A stretch of 64,000 bases of DNA from Leptogranulimonas caecicola. Lineage in GTDB: Bacteria; Actinomycetota; Coriobacteriia; Coriobacteriales; Atopobiaceae. This document shows positions 38,096 through 47,062 of the stretch, one piece after another (the stretch's first letter is position 1; every line of letters begins with the position of its first letter). Location of the stretch: positions 866,001 through 930,000 of the forward strand of contig NZ_AP025285.1 of assembly GCF_023168405.1 (NCBI RefSeq), given 5' to 3'. The notes under the pieces were generated by a model. The model did not search any database, was not told the origin of the DNA, and saw only the letters and a list, made by a program, of their open reading frames with translations. The translations under genes were made by a program, and so were the position numbers.

Positions 38096-39027
38096 TGCTT
38101 TCGGTTCGCAATCTTATTGATACCACGTCGCTTACCGCCGACGATATCACCCAGATCTTGGATACCGCCCGCTCCTTCGCCGAGGTCAACAGCCGCTCCA
38201 TCAAAAAGGTGCCCGCTCTGCGCGGCCGCACCATCGTGAACCTCTTCCTCGAGCCCTCTACCCGCACCCGTAGCTCCTTCGAGCTTGCCGAGAAGCGCCT
38301 CTCTGCAGACTCCCTCAATATGGGCGGCTCCACTTCTTCTGTAGTCAAGGGTGAGAGTTTGGCAGACACCATCCAAACTATCGACGCCATGAACGTAGAT
38401 ATGTTCATCTGCCGCGCCAAGTTTGCAGGCACCCCTCATCTCATTACCGAGAATACCGACGCCAAGGTGATCAATGCCGGTGACGGTAAGCACCAGCATC
38501 CCACCCAGGCCATGCTGGACCTCTATACCATCCGTGAGCATTTTGGGCATCTGGACGGCCTCAAGGTGGCTATCGTGGGCGACCTTCTCCACAGCCGCGT
38601 CTGCGGGTCTCTGGTGCCTGCCTTGAAAACCATGGGCGCCGAGGTCACCCTGGTAGGACCTCCTACCTTCCAGGTGATCGATCCTTCTTACTATGGTGTC
38701 GAACAGACCGCCTCCTTGGACGAGGTGCTGCCAGAGATGGACGTCATCTATATGCTGCGCGTCCAGCTGGAGCGCATGGGCGGAGCCGCCATCCCCAGTC
38801 GTCGCGAGTACAACCGTCTCTACGGCCTCGACGCCGCTCGCCACGCACGCATGAAGCCTGGTGCCATCGTGTGCCACCCGGGCCCCATGAACCGTGGCAT
38901 GGAGATCATGCCCGAGGTGGCCGATGCTCCTAACTCTGTGATTCTTGACCAGGTCAACGCCGGTGTGTGCACCCGCATGGCCGCCATGTACCTGCTTTTG
39001 GGAGGAGAAGACAATGGTATTGCTTAA
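38095..39027 (+). CDS. pyrB: Aspartate carbamoyltransferase catalytic subunit
   Basis: Condenses carbamoyl phosphate with aspartate. Carbamoyl phosphate motif EPSTRTRSSFELA, then KHQHPTQAMLDL-type GDGKHQHPTQ, and aspartate-domain loop near the end. 310 residues. GGAGG upstream and an overlapping TAATG junction with pyrR set the start. No pyrI regulatory subunit gene is present, as usual for Gram-positive-type operons. Confidence 0.96.
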
Positions 39028-40306
39028 GGGCGCACGCGTAGTAGATCCCCAGGTGGGCCTGGATGCCGTTAAAGACGTGCTCATCGATGGCACGACTGTC
39101 GCGGCGCTCGACGATGTGATCGAGGCTTCTGACGGCGTTGAGGCCATCGACTGTGCCGGCAAGGTGCTTATGCCTGGCTTTGTGGATATGCACGTACATT
39201 TCCGCGATCCTGGCTTCGAGTACAAAGAGGACATTCAGACCGGCGTCACTGCTGCTACCCATGGCGGCTATACCGACGTGGCCACCATGCCCAACACAAA
39301 CCCCATCACCGATACTGGCACCAGCGTGCGCTACCAAATCGACCGTGGCATTGAGTTCGGTCTTGCCCGTGTCCACCCCATCGGCGCGCTTACTCACGGC
39401 GAGGAGGGCGAAGCGTTGGCAGAGATCGGCGACATGACCATGGAGGGCGCATGCGGTTTCTCTGACGACGGCCATGGCGTGCAATCGGCCGGCATGATGC
39501 GCACCTGCATGGAGTATGTGAGCCAGTTTGACCGCCCGGTCATCGCTCACTGCGAAGACGAGTCCCTGACTGCCAACGGCGTCATCAACGAAGGCCGTGC
39601 AAGCACCCGCCTGGGTATGTTCGGTTGGCCGGCGCTGGGCGAGGAGATCGAGGTCATCCGCGATATCGAGCTTTGCCGTCTCACTGGGTGTCCGCTGCAT
39701 GTGGCTCACATCTCCACGGCGCGCTCCCTGGATCTCGTGCGCCAGGCAAAGGCTGACGGCCTGCCTGTGACCTGCGAGGTCACCCCTCATCATCTCTTCC
39801 TCACCGAGGAAAACATCACCGACTCTTACAACACCAACCTCAAGGTGAACCCTCCTCTGCGTACCCGCAACGACGTGGAGGCCCTCATCGACGGTCTCAT
39901 CGATGGCTCCATCGATTGTGTGGTGTCCGACCATGCTCCCCATGCAGCCCACGAGAAGGACTGTGAGTTTGAGATCGCCTACTTTGGCACCATCGGCCTT
40001 GAGACCACTGTGCCTCTGCTGGTATCCAATCTTGTGAACCGCGGCCTTCTTCCCTGGAGCCGTCTGGTTGAGGCCTGCGCGGTGAAGCCCCGCGAGATCC
40101 TTCGTCTGGATCCAGTGAAAGTCGAAGTAGGCGGCGAGGCCACCTTCACCATCGTCGATCCCTGCGCTGAGGTCGCTGTGACTCAGGATTACTTCGACTC
40201 CAAATCCAAGAACTCGGCGTTCTTGGGAATGCGTCTCACCGGCGCCGCTTCCGATGTTTTTGTTGATGGCAAACAGACCTTGGTCAATGGCGTAGTGGCG
40301 GAGTAG
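39014..40306 (+). CDS. pyrC: Dihydroorotase
   Basis: Cyclises carbamoyl aspartate to dihydroorotate. Zinc amidohydrolase with metal site DMHVHFRDPG, further ligands in AHCEDE and VAHIST, and catalytic Asp in SDHAPH. 430 residues, class I dihydroorotase. It overlaps pyrB by 14 bases, with GGGAGGAG ahead of the ATG at 39014. Confidence 0.96.
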   Translation: MVLLKGARVVDPQVGLDAVKDVLIDGTTVAALDDVIEASDGVEAIDCAGKVLMPGFVDMHVHFRDPGFEYKEDIQTGVTAATHGGYTDVATMPNTNPITDTGTSVRYQIDRGIEFGLARVHPIGALTHGEEGEALAEIGDMTMEGACGFSDDGHGVQSAGMMRTCMEYVSQFDRPVIAHCEDESLTANGVINEGRASTRLGMFGWPALGEEIEVIRDIELCRLTGCPLHVAHISTARSLDLVRQAKADGLPVTCEVTPHHLFLTEENITDSYNTNLKVNPPLRTRNDVEALIDGLIDGSIDCVVSDHAPHAAHEKDCEFEIAYFGTIGLETTVPLLVSNLVNRGLLPWSRLVEACAVKPREILRLDPVKVEVGGEATFTIVDPCAEVAVTQDYFDSKSKNSAFLGMRLTGAASDVFVDGKQTLVNGVVAE

Positions 40307-40376
40307 CTACACTGAAATGGCGTCTCTCGGATGGGGGACGCCATTTTTGCGTGTGTTTCAAAAGAAAGGAGGACCC

Positions 40377-41168
40377 ATGCCGACACCCTCTGCCGCACGG
40401 GTTCACACTGCCACTGTTGTGGACAACGTGCAGGTGGCCGAAGGCCTCTGGCGCCTGGTGTTTAGGGCGCCCAAGCTTGCTGCAAACATCTCATCTGGCC
40501 AGTTCTTCAGCATCGCGGTTCCAGGAGCCCCCAAGCAGCTGGCTCGAATCCCTCTGTCCTTCTCCATCGCGGATTTTGACGCCGGCACCATCGAGACGGT
40601 CTACGCCGTCGTTGGCCCAGGAACCCAGGCGCTCTCCCAGATGGCTCCGGGTGCCACCACTACGGTGCTTGGCCCTGGCGGGCATGGATGGAAGCTGGAC
40701 ACCTTCACCAAACGTTGCCTCCTGGTGGCCGGCGGCATAGGCGTCACCCCTATCATCTCTGCAGCTAACACCTTGGGTCTTGAGGGTTTGGAATACGACG
40801 TCATCATGGGCGCGCGCACCGCTTCCATGCTCTGGGGCGCAGACCGCCTGCTTACCTATGGCGCAGGCTCAGTGGTGGTGGTCACAGATGACGGCACTGC
40901 TGGAGCCAAAGGCACTACGGTGGATGCCCTTGAGGCGGCCCTTCCTACCGAGAAGTACGATCTCGTGCTCACCTGCGGCCCTGAACCCATGATGAGGCGT
41001 GTGGCAGAGCTTTGCCAGAAGGCCGATGTGGCCTGCCAGGTCTCCATGGAGCGTATGATGACCTGCGGCTTTGGCGCCTGCGCTACCTGCGTGGTGGACA
41101 CCAAGGGCGGCAAGGTAGGCGCTTGCATGGGCGGTCCGGTCTTTGATGCAAATGAGGTGGTCTGGTGA
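40377..41168 (+). CDS. pyrK: Dihydroorotate dehydrogenase electron transfer subunit
   Basis: Iron-sulfur flavoprotein that passes electrons from PyrD to NAD+. FAD-binding ferredoxin-reductase domain with RIPLSFS, NAD-binding GGIGVTP, and a 2Fe-2S site with Cys in MTCGFGACATC and later GACMGG. 263 residues from the ATG at 40377 (AGGAGG upstream). pyrD begins at the GTGA overlap, so the two subunits are coupled. Confidence 0.95.
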   Translation: MPTPSAARVHTATVVDNVQVAEGLWRLVFRAPKLAANISSGQFFSIAVPGAPKQLARIPLSFSIADFDAGTIETVYAVVGPGTQALSQMAPGATTTVLGPGGHGWKLDTFTKRCLLVAGGIGVTPIISAANTLGLEGLEYDVIMGARTASMLWGADRLLTYGAGSVVVVTDDGTAGAKGTTVDALEAALPTEKYDLVLTCGPEPMMRRVAELCQKADVACQVSMERMMTCGFGACATCVVDTKGGKVGACMGGPVFDANEVVW

Positions 41169-42088
41169 GCACTCCCAATATGGCCGTAAATCTTGGCGGC
41201 GTAGAACTTAAGAACCCTGTGACCACCGCAGCGGGCACTTATGGTTTTGGTTGGCAGTTCGAGGGCTTCTATGATGTCTCTTGCCTTGGCGCCATCACCA
41301 CCAAGGGGTGCGCCAGTAAGCCCTGGCCGGGCAACGCCGCCCCTCGGATGTGCGACGTCACCTCTGGCGTCATGAATTCTGTGGGTTTGCAAAACCCTGG
41401 TGTGCGCGGTCTGGTAGATCAAGCAGGGGAGTACTTGGAGAAGCTCTCTGAGCGCGGCTGCAAGGTCATTTGCCAGGTGGCAGGGCATTCTCCTGAAGAG
41501 TACGTGGAGGCTGTCGAGCTCTTTGAGGAGCTAGCTCCTTGGGCGGCTGCCCTAGAGATCAACATCTCCTGCCCCAATATCTCTGCTGGCGGAGCTGCCA
41601 TTGGATCCACCCCCGAGGGTGCAGCCTCTGTCATCTCTGCAGTGCGCGATCGCACCAAACGTCCGCTTTTGGTCAAGCTGGCTCCTGCCAATGTGGTGGA
41701 AGTCTCCCGCGCTCTTGAGGCGGCCGGCGCCGATGCGCTCTCGGTCATCAATTCCATCCCGGCCATGGCCATCGATGTGAACACCCGCCGCTCCAAGCTC
41801 TCCCGTCCTACCGGCGGCCTTTCCGGCCCCTGCCTGCACAATATCGCCGTGCGCATGGTCTGGGAGGTGGCCCAGGCGGTCAAGCTTCCCATCAATGGCG
41901 TGGGCGGCATCATGACCTGGGAAGACGCAGCGGAGTTTATCTTAGCTGGAGCCACCTCTGTCTCGGTGGGCGTCGCCAACCTCATCAATCCCGATACTGC
42001 TCCCAAGGTGCTTGAGGGCCTTGCCCAATGGGTGAGCGACCAGGGTGCAGATGACATCAATGACCTCATTGGAGCCTTCGAATGCTAA
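41165..42088 (+). CDS. pyrD: Dihydroorotate dehydrogenase, class 1B catalytic subunit
   Basis: FMN enzyme oxidising dihydroorotate to orotate. Motifs NPVTTAAGTYGFG, NSVGLQNPG, EINISCPN with the catalytic Cys region, and GVGGIMTWEDAAEFILAGA near the end. 307 residues. Pairing with pyrK identifies class 1B, which uses NAD+. GTG start overlapping the pyrK stop. Confidence 0.96.
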   Translation: MSTPNMAVNLGGVELKNPVTTAAGTYGFGWQFEGFYDVSCLGAITTKGCASKPWPGNAAPRMCDVTSGVMNSVGLQNPGVRGLVDQAGEYLEKLSERGCKVICQVAGHSPEEYVEAVELFEELAPWAAALEINISCPNISAGGAAIGSTPEGAASVISAVRDRTKRPLLVKLAPANVVEVSRALEAAGADALSVINSIPAMAIDVNTRRSKLSRPTGGLSGPCLHNIAVRMVWEVAQAVKLPINGVGGIMTWEDAAEFILAGATSVSVGVANLINPDTAPKVLEGLAQWVSDQGADDINDLIGAFEC

Positions 42089-42804
42089 CAGACGACCAAG
42101 CTCGCGACGCCGTAATCGTGGCGCTTGACTGCTCTGCCCAAAAAGCCTTGGAGACCGCCCGACTGTTGAGCGGCCACGCCCGCTGGCTCAAAGTGGGCAT
42201 GACGCTGTTCTATGCCGCCGGCCCCTCCATCGTCGAGACCTTTAAATCTCAGGGATACCAGGTATTTTTAGACCTCAAGCTCTTTGACATTCCCCATCAA
42301 ATCGAGGGCGCTGCAGCCTCGGCAGCCGCCTGTGGAGCTGACCTGCTCTCCATCCATGGCTTGGGCGGTGCCGCCATGGTCCAGGCTGCCCGTCGTGGCG
42401 TGGAGTCTCAGGCTGCCGAGAAACCCGATCGCTGCAACCTGGTAGCCATCACGGTGCTCACTTCCATGAGCGAAGAGGACGCTAGCTCTGTGGGCATTGA
42501 GACACCCATCGCCCAAGAGGTCTCTCGATTGGCGTCTCTGGCGTGCTCCAATGGCGCTGACGGCATCGTATGCTCGCCTCAGGAAGCTCAGGCCATGCGA
42601 CAGCTATTGGGGCCCCAGGCACGCATCGTCTGCCCAGGAGTGCGCCCTCAGGGCGCCCAGATGGGCGATCAGAGCCGTGTGGCCACACCCTTGGCCACCC
42701 TTAAGGCCGGTGCGAGCCAGATCGTGGTGGGCCGCCCCATCATGAACGCCCCTGATCCCCTTAAAGCCTTCGAGGACATCGTCTTAGAGCTTCAGGGACA
42801 ATAG
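42082..42804 (+). CDS. pyrF: Orotidine 5'-phosphate decarboxylase
   Basis: Decarboxylates OMP to UMP. Catalytic Asp-Lys-Asp signature in FLDLKLFDIPHQI, and C-terminal phosphate site VVGRPI. 240 residues, type I. It overlaps the end of pyrD by 7 bases. Confidence 0.95.
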   Translation: MLTDDQARDAVIVALDCSAQKALETARLLSGHARWLKVGMTLFYAAGPSIVETFKSQGYQVFLDLKLFDIPHQIEGAAASAAACGADLLSIHGLGGAAMVQAARRGVESQAAEKPDRCNLVAITVLTSMSEEDASSVGIETPIAQEVSRLASLACSNGADGIVCSPQEAQAMRQLLGPQARIVCPGVRPQGAQMGDQSRVATPLATLKAGASQIVVGRPIMNAPDPLKAFEDIVLELQGQ

Positions 42805-42860
42805 GGTTTACTTCTGGTTTTCATTTTTCTGTCCATTTTCTAGCCAAGGAGCACCGTTTC

Positions 42861-43463
42861 ATGGAGACATCTGTGCGCTTAGACGACCAGGCGATCCTTC
42901 AGATCCTCAAAGACACCGGAGCCATTCGCCATGGTCATTTTGTTCTCACTAGCGGACGTCATTCAGACACCTATGTGCAATGTGCCCGCGTTATGGAGAG
43001 TCCTCGCACTACGGTGGACCTTGCCAGGGAGGCTGCCCTGCGCTTGCCGGAGGACGTGCGCTCCTCAGTGGATCTGGTCATCTCTCCTGCGGTGGGCGGC
43101 ATCACCTTTGGTTTCGCCATGGGCTATGTGCTGGGCGTAGATTTTATCTTTGCCGAGCGTCAGGCGGGCGTTATGACCCTTCGCCGCTCCTTTGAGATTC
43201 CCCAAGAAGCCAACGTGCTGGTTTGCGAAGACGTAGTCACCACCGGTGGGTCTGTCAAAGAGGTCTGCGACCTCGTCGAGGATGCCGGCGCTACGGTGGC
43301 AGGCGTGGTGTCTATTATCGATCGCAAGACCGATCGCAAGTTTGATGCCCCATTTTTCCCATTACTGGGCCTGGAAGTCGCTTCCTGGACCCCTGAAGAA
43401 TGCGAATTATGTGCCAAAGGCGGTAAAGCGGAGTCTCTTGGGTCCCGAAAACTTGCAAAATAG
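42861..43463 (+). CDS. pyrE: Orotate phosphoribosyltransferase
   Basis: Makes OMP from orotate and PRPP. PRPP loop VLVCEDVVTTGGSVKEV, N-terminal GHFVLTSGRHSDTYVQ. 200 residues. It follows pyrF by 56 bases and ends the operon; no clear terminator follows. pyrR-B-C-K-D-F-E covers every step of UMP synthesis except carbamoyl phosphate synthesis. Confidence 0.95.
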   Translation: METSVRLDDQAILQILKDTGAIRHGHFVLTSGRHSDTYVQCARVMESPRTTVDLAREAALRLPEDVRSSVDLVISPAVGGITFGFAMGYVLGVDFIFAERQAGVMTLRRSFEIPQEANVLVCEDVVTTGGSVKEVCDLVEDAGATVAGVVSIIDRKTDRKFDAPFFPLLGLEVASWTPEECELCAKGGKAESLGSRKLAK

Positions 43464-43566
43464 CCGCTAGATTGCCAAAATGCCTGTAGCGAACGCCGGC
43501 TCGATGGTATCATCCTGCCGGTGTTTCTATCTATGAGTTCGATTCATGTGGATTAGGAGTTCTTCT

Positions 43567-43875
43567 ATGGCACTTCCCCAGCTTTCCGAAGAGCAGCGTG
43601 CTGAGAACCTTAAAAAGGCTGCTGCTGCCCGTCACGCCCGCGCCGAGCTTCGCGAGAAGATCAAGAACGGCGAGGTTTCCCTCGAGGAGGTTTTGAACTC
43701 TGAGGATCCTGCAGCCGCTCGCATGCCTGTCCGCGCTCTTATCGAGTCGCTGCCTGGCTATGGCAAGGCCAAGGCCACCAAGATCATGGAAGAGCTCGAT
43801 ATCTCCCAGAAGCGTCGCGTCCAGGGCCTGGGTGCCCGTCAGCGCGAGCGTCTGCTCGAGATCCTCTCCCGCTAA
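43567..43875 (+). CDS. mihF: Integration host factor, actinobacterial type (mIHF)
   Basis: Small nucleoid-associated DNA-bending protein specific to Actinomycetota, not related to E. coli IHF. Basic helical N-terminus, then a helix-two-turn-helix core with IESLPGYGKAKATKIMEEL and RRVQGLGARQRERLLEIL. 102 residues from the ATG at 43567 (AGGAG upstream). The mihF-gmk-rpoZ order is conserved across the phylum and is a strong lineage marker. Confidence 0.93.
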   Translation: MALPQLSEEQRAENLKKAAAARHARAELREKIKNGEVSLEEVLNSEDPAAARMPVRALIESLPGYGKAKATKIMEELDISQKRRVQGLGARQRERLLEILSR

Positions 43876-43879
43876 CATC

Positions 43880-44440
43880 ATGACACCGCGCCTGTTCGTT
43901 GTATCAGGTCCTTCTGGGGCGGGGAAGGGTACGTTGGTTTCTCGCGTGCGAGAGGTCCGTCCCGATCTTGGTCTCTCGGTGTCTGCCACTACCCGCGATC
44001 CTCGTCCCGGTGAGGAAGATGGCGTTGCCTATCACTTCCTCACCGACGAGGCCTTTGACCAAGCAATTCAAGAGGGCCGTTTCCTTGAGTGGGCACACGT
44101 GGCCGGTCACCGCAGCGGCACGCTTTTGAGCGAAGTAGACAAAAACTTGTCTCAAGGCCACTCCCTCATCCTAGAGATCGATGTTCAGGGTGCCTTGCAG
44201 GTCAAAGAGATTTATCCAGACGCAGTGCTGGTCTTTATCGAGCCTCCTTCAAAAGAAGAGCTCGAACGTCGCCTTCGCGGTCGCGGCACAGAAGCCGAGA
44301 AAGACGTGCAACTGCGTCTGGGAATCGCTGCTCAAGAGATGGAGCTGGCTAGTTCCTACGATGCACGGGTAATAAATGATGATCTAGAAGTCGCCACGCA
44401 CGAGTTGTTGGACGTTTTGTCGTCCTTTGAATCTGAATAG
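43880..44440 (+). CDS. gmk: Guanylate kinase
   Basis: Phosphorylates GMP to GDP. P-loop GPSGAGKGTL near the N-terminus, GMP-binding VSATTRDPRPGE and lid region RGRGTEAE. 186 residues from the ATG at 43880, four bases after mihF. No strong ribosome-binding site, suggesting translational coupling. Confidence 0.95.
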   Translation: MTPRLFVVSGPSGAGKGTLVSRVREVRPDLGLSVSATTRDPRPGEEDGVAYHFLTDEAFDQAIQEGRFLEWAHVAGHRSGTLLSEVDKNLSQGHSLILEIDVQGALQVKEIYPDAVLVFIEPPSKEELERRLRGRGTEAEKDVQLRLGIAAQEMELASSYDARVINDDLEVATHELLDVLSSFESE

Positions 44441-44447
44441 AGGTTGC

Positions 44448-44729
44448 ATGTCCATCATTAATCCTCCTATCGACGATCTGCTGGCTAAGGCAGAGGAGAA
44501 TCCCTTCCTTTTATGCTCCATTGCCTCCAAGCGCGCTTGTGATATCAACAATATGCTGCGTGGTCAGCATATGCGCGTGACAGCTGTTCAGGATGTAGAT
44601 GACATCACCACAGTTGTGAGCGGTAAGGATCCCATCTCCATCGCCATGGATGAGATCGAAGATGGCGTTCTGAGCTATAACCAGGGCGATTTTGATGTAG
44701 AGATCGCCGACGGCGATACCAACAACTAG
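44448..44729 (+). CDS. rpoZ: RNA polymerase omega subunit
   Basis: Small subunit assisting RNA polymerase assembly. Helical core FLLCSIASKRACDINNMLRG, with PISIAMDEIEDGVLSY matching the conserved late block. 93 residues, starting at the ATG 44448 with AGAGG upstream. It follows gmk by 7 bases. Confidence 0.9.
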   Translation: MSIINPPIDDLLAKAEENPFLLCSIASKRACDINNMLRGQHMRVTAVQDVDDITTVVSGKDPISIAMDEIEDGVLSYNQGDFDVEIADGDTNN

Positions 44730-44730
44730 C

Positions 44731-45969
44731 ATGGCTTCACGCTGCTGTCTGATTCACTATCATGAGATTGGCCTCAAAGGTAAGAATCGTTCTACCTTTG
44801 AGCGTCAACTCATGACCAATCTCGCTCATGGTTTAAGAGGGTTGCCCGTAGCTTCGATCTCGCGGGTTTCCGGTCACCTTTTGGCCACCTTCTCCAGTCC
44901 AGAGGCGCCTGAGCAAGCCATGTCACTCATCGCTCGGATTCCTGGAGTGGCAAGGGTATCTTTGGCGTTTCGCACCGCTCAAGATCCTGCTGAGTATCTT
45001 CCGGCTGCCGTTTCTGCTCTTGGAGAGGTGGAGCATTTCTCTACCTTCAAGGTGCAGGCCAAGCGAGCAAATACCAGCTACCATCTGCATACCATTGAGC
45101 TCAATCGTGAAGTGGGAGCAGCGCTTTGCGAAGCTTTCCCCACAAAAGATGTGGATGTACACAATCCAGAGGCGACAGTGCACGTGCTCTTTAACGAGGG
45201 CGATGTATTTATCTATGCGCGGTCTGAGCGTGGTGTAGGAGGCTTGCCTGTAGGCACTGCGGGAAAATGCGTGTCGTTGTTCTCCAGCGGCTTTGATTCT
45301 CCTGTAGCCACCTGGATGATGGGTCGCAGAGGTGCCACAATGGTGCCGGTTCACTTCTCGGGCAGACCTCAAACCTCTGATGCCTCAGAATGGCTCTGCC
45401 AAGATCTTGTAGAAGCCATGGCATCAGAGGGAGCTATAGGGCGTCTCTATGTAGTGCCCTTCGGTGATTGTCAGCGAGAGATTGCCTTGGCGGTGCCTCA
45501 GGCGCTTCGTATCATCATGTATCGACGCTTGATGTATGCGGTGGCAGAGCAAATAGCGCATATAGAGGGTGCCAAAGCTCTTGTGACCGGAGAATCGTTG
45601 GGTCAAGTGGCCTCTCAAACTTTAGAGAACATCACCGCTACTTCAGAAGTAGTAACCACTATGCCAATCCTGCGGCCCCTTATCGGCACAGACAAGCAGG
45701 AGATCATTGCGAGAGCCAAAGCCATCGGAACTTATGAGGTCAGTGAGCAGACGGCTCCCGATTGTTGTACGCTTTTCATGCCTCGCCGTCCTGAAACCCA
45801 TGCGAAGCCAAAGGCGGTGTCAGAGGCTTGGGCAAGTTTTGATCATGAGGCTATGGTAGAAACCCTATTGGGGTCTCTAGAGTATGTTGACTATGATTTC
45901 TGTCCTTCTTACAAACCAGCTAAGCGTTGGGCAGAACTTCATACTGCGCTTGCTCCTGCATCCTTCTAA
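44731..45969 (+). CDS. thiI: tRNA 4-thiouridine synthase / thiazole sulfurtransferase ThiI
   Basis: Introduces 4-thiouridine at tRNA position 8 and can supply sulfur for thiamine. Ferredoxin-like plus THUMP N-terminal region (about 1-165), then the PP-loop SSGFDSPVATW. No C-terminal rhodanese domain (412 residues against about 480 in E. coli), as in Bacillus ThiI. It begins one base after rpoZ, so it is a non-standard addition to the mihF-gmk-rpoZ operon; a strong terminator closes the unit. Confidence 0.93.
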   Translation: MASRCCLIHYHEIGLKGKNRSTFERQLMTNLAHGLRGLPVASISRVSGHLLATFSSPEAPEQAMSLIARIPGVARVSLAFRTAQDPAEYLPAAVSALGEVEHFSTFKVQAKRANTSYHLHTIELNREVGAALCEAFPTKDVDVHNPEATVHVLFNEGDVFIYARSERGVGGLPVGTAGKCVSLFSSGFDSPVATWMMGRRGATMVPVHFSGRPQTSDASEWLCQDLVEAMASEGAIGRLYVVPFGDCQREIALAVPQALRIIMYRRLMYAVAEQIAHIEGAKALVTGESLGQVASQTLENITATSEVVTTMPILRPLIGTDKQEIIARAKAIGTYEVSEQTAPDCCTLFMPRRPETHAKPKAVSEAWASFDHEAMVETLLGSLEYVDYDFCPSYKPAKRWAELHTALAPASF

Positions 45970-46007
45970 GAACAGCGCTTCTGCAAGAAGAGATCTAGCG
46001 CGCCCTG

Positions 46008-46048
46008 ACGGCATCCAGCATTTTTGGTAGTGCTGGATGCCGTTTTTT
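46008..46048 (+). terminator. Intrinsic terminator after thiI
   Basis: ACGGCATCCAGCA (46008-46020) and TGCTGGATGCCGT (46031-46043) form a perfect 13-bp stem; six T follow. Confidence 0.93.
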
Positions 46049-46172
46049 GTCAGACTCCTTTAATGTGGGGAAGCTGTGAAACATTCATATTGTGAATAAT
46101 ACAATAGATGAAATATCATCCTAGGTCTTACCTGCGAATTCAGACCCGTTTTCTTCTACTTGACTAAAAAGT

Positions 46173-46201
46173 GTCAGAAATTGGTCAGAAGCCATTATTA
46201 C
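46173..46201 (+). promoter_or_regulatory. 11-bp-spaced direct repeats ahead of comEA
   Basis: GTCAGAA occurs at 46173-46179 and 46184-46190, exactly 11 bp apart, followed by TATTAC (46196-46201). No good -35 is visible where the repeats lie. The surrounding 46049-46254 stretch is AT-rich and includes ATTCA-N5-TGAAT at 46083-46097. Confidence 0.35.
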
Positions 46202-46254
46202 TCTGAGCCATCCAAATGGCCTTCTGGCTTGGTCGATCTAGGGAGGGAAGGGCG

Positions 46255-47061
46255 ATGGCTCAAAAAAGGATCAAGGAAAGCTCGATTCATAATTGGGCAA
46301 GGGCGGTAAAGCGCCTAGTTCCTCAACCACAAAAGATGCTCATCGTAGCAGTTGTGGCGGTACTGGGGCTTTCTGCCTTGGGCGGGATGGTCTTGTTGCA
46401 AGGACAAGGAATCGTAGTAGCAAGATCTCAAAACACTCAAGTAGAATCAACTAACACTCAAGTAGAAGATGAAGGTAATGGTAATTCGGAATCTCAACTA
46501 AAGGATGAAGATGGTTTAGAGTCGCGAACATCGAGTGATGAATCTGCGAATTGCGAAAGAGAACAAGCCATCAAACATTACAAAATACATGTGGATGGGG
46601 CAGTGGCAAACCCTGGTATCTATACACTTGATGCTTCTGATGCTCGAGTTTCTGACGCAGTGGAATGCGCCGGAGGATTGGTAGAAAGCGCGGATACAAG
46701 CGCGATAAATTTAGCCGAGGTGCTCGTTGATGGAGCAAAAGTGCACATTCCTTCAATGGGTGAGGAGCCTAAACCTCAAGGATCGGCTCAGGTTATAGAA
46801 GGTTCTAGCTCAACTGCAAGTTCTGGTAGTGGCGGGAAGTCCTTGTCGGCATCAGGGAGCCCAGAGAATGCACTGATCAATCTCAACAGTGCAACCATAG
46901 AAGAGCTGCAGACGTTGCCTGGTGTGGGGGAGGCTACTGCGAAGGCCATTGTGGAGGACAGAGAAGCTCACGGACCCTATGCCTCACCGGAGGATCTCAT
47001 GCGAGTGTCAGGGATTGGTGAGAAGAAGTTTGCCAAGTTGCAAGACAAGGTCTGCGTGTAG
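46255..47061 (+). CDS. comEA: ComEA-family DNA-binding protein
   Basis: Membrane-anchored receptor for transforming DNA. A basic N-terminus, one membrane helix (about residues 29-50), a low-complexity Ser/Glu/Asn linker, an SLBB domain (about 110-165, IHVDGAVANPG...VHIP), a Ser/Gly linker, and two helix-hairpin-helix motifs at the C-terminus (INLNSATIEELQTLPGVG and LMRVSGIGEKKF). 268 residues. AGGGAAGGG precedes the ATG at 46255. The linker is more AT-rich than neighbouring genes. Confidence 0.92.
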   Translation: MAQKRIKESSIHNWARAVKRLVPQPQKMLIVAVVAVLGLSALGGMVLLQGQGIVVARSQNTQVESTNTQVEDEGNGNSESQLKDEDGLESRTSSDESANCEREQAIKHYKIHVDGAVANPGIYTLDASDARVSDAVECAGGLVESADTSAINLAEVLVDGAKVHIPSMGEEPKPQGSAQVIEGSSSTASSGSGGKSLSASGSPENALINLNSATIEELQTLPGVGEATAKAIVEDREAHGPYASPEDLMRVSGIGEKKFAKLQDKVCV

Positions 47062-47062
47062 C

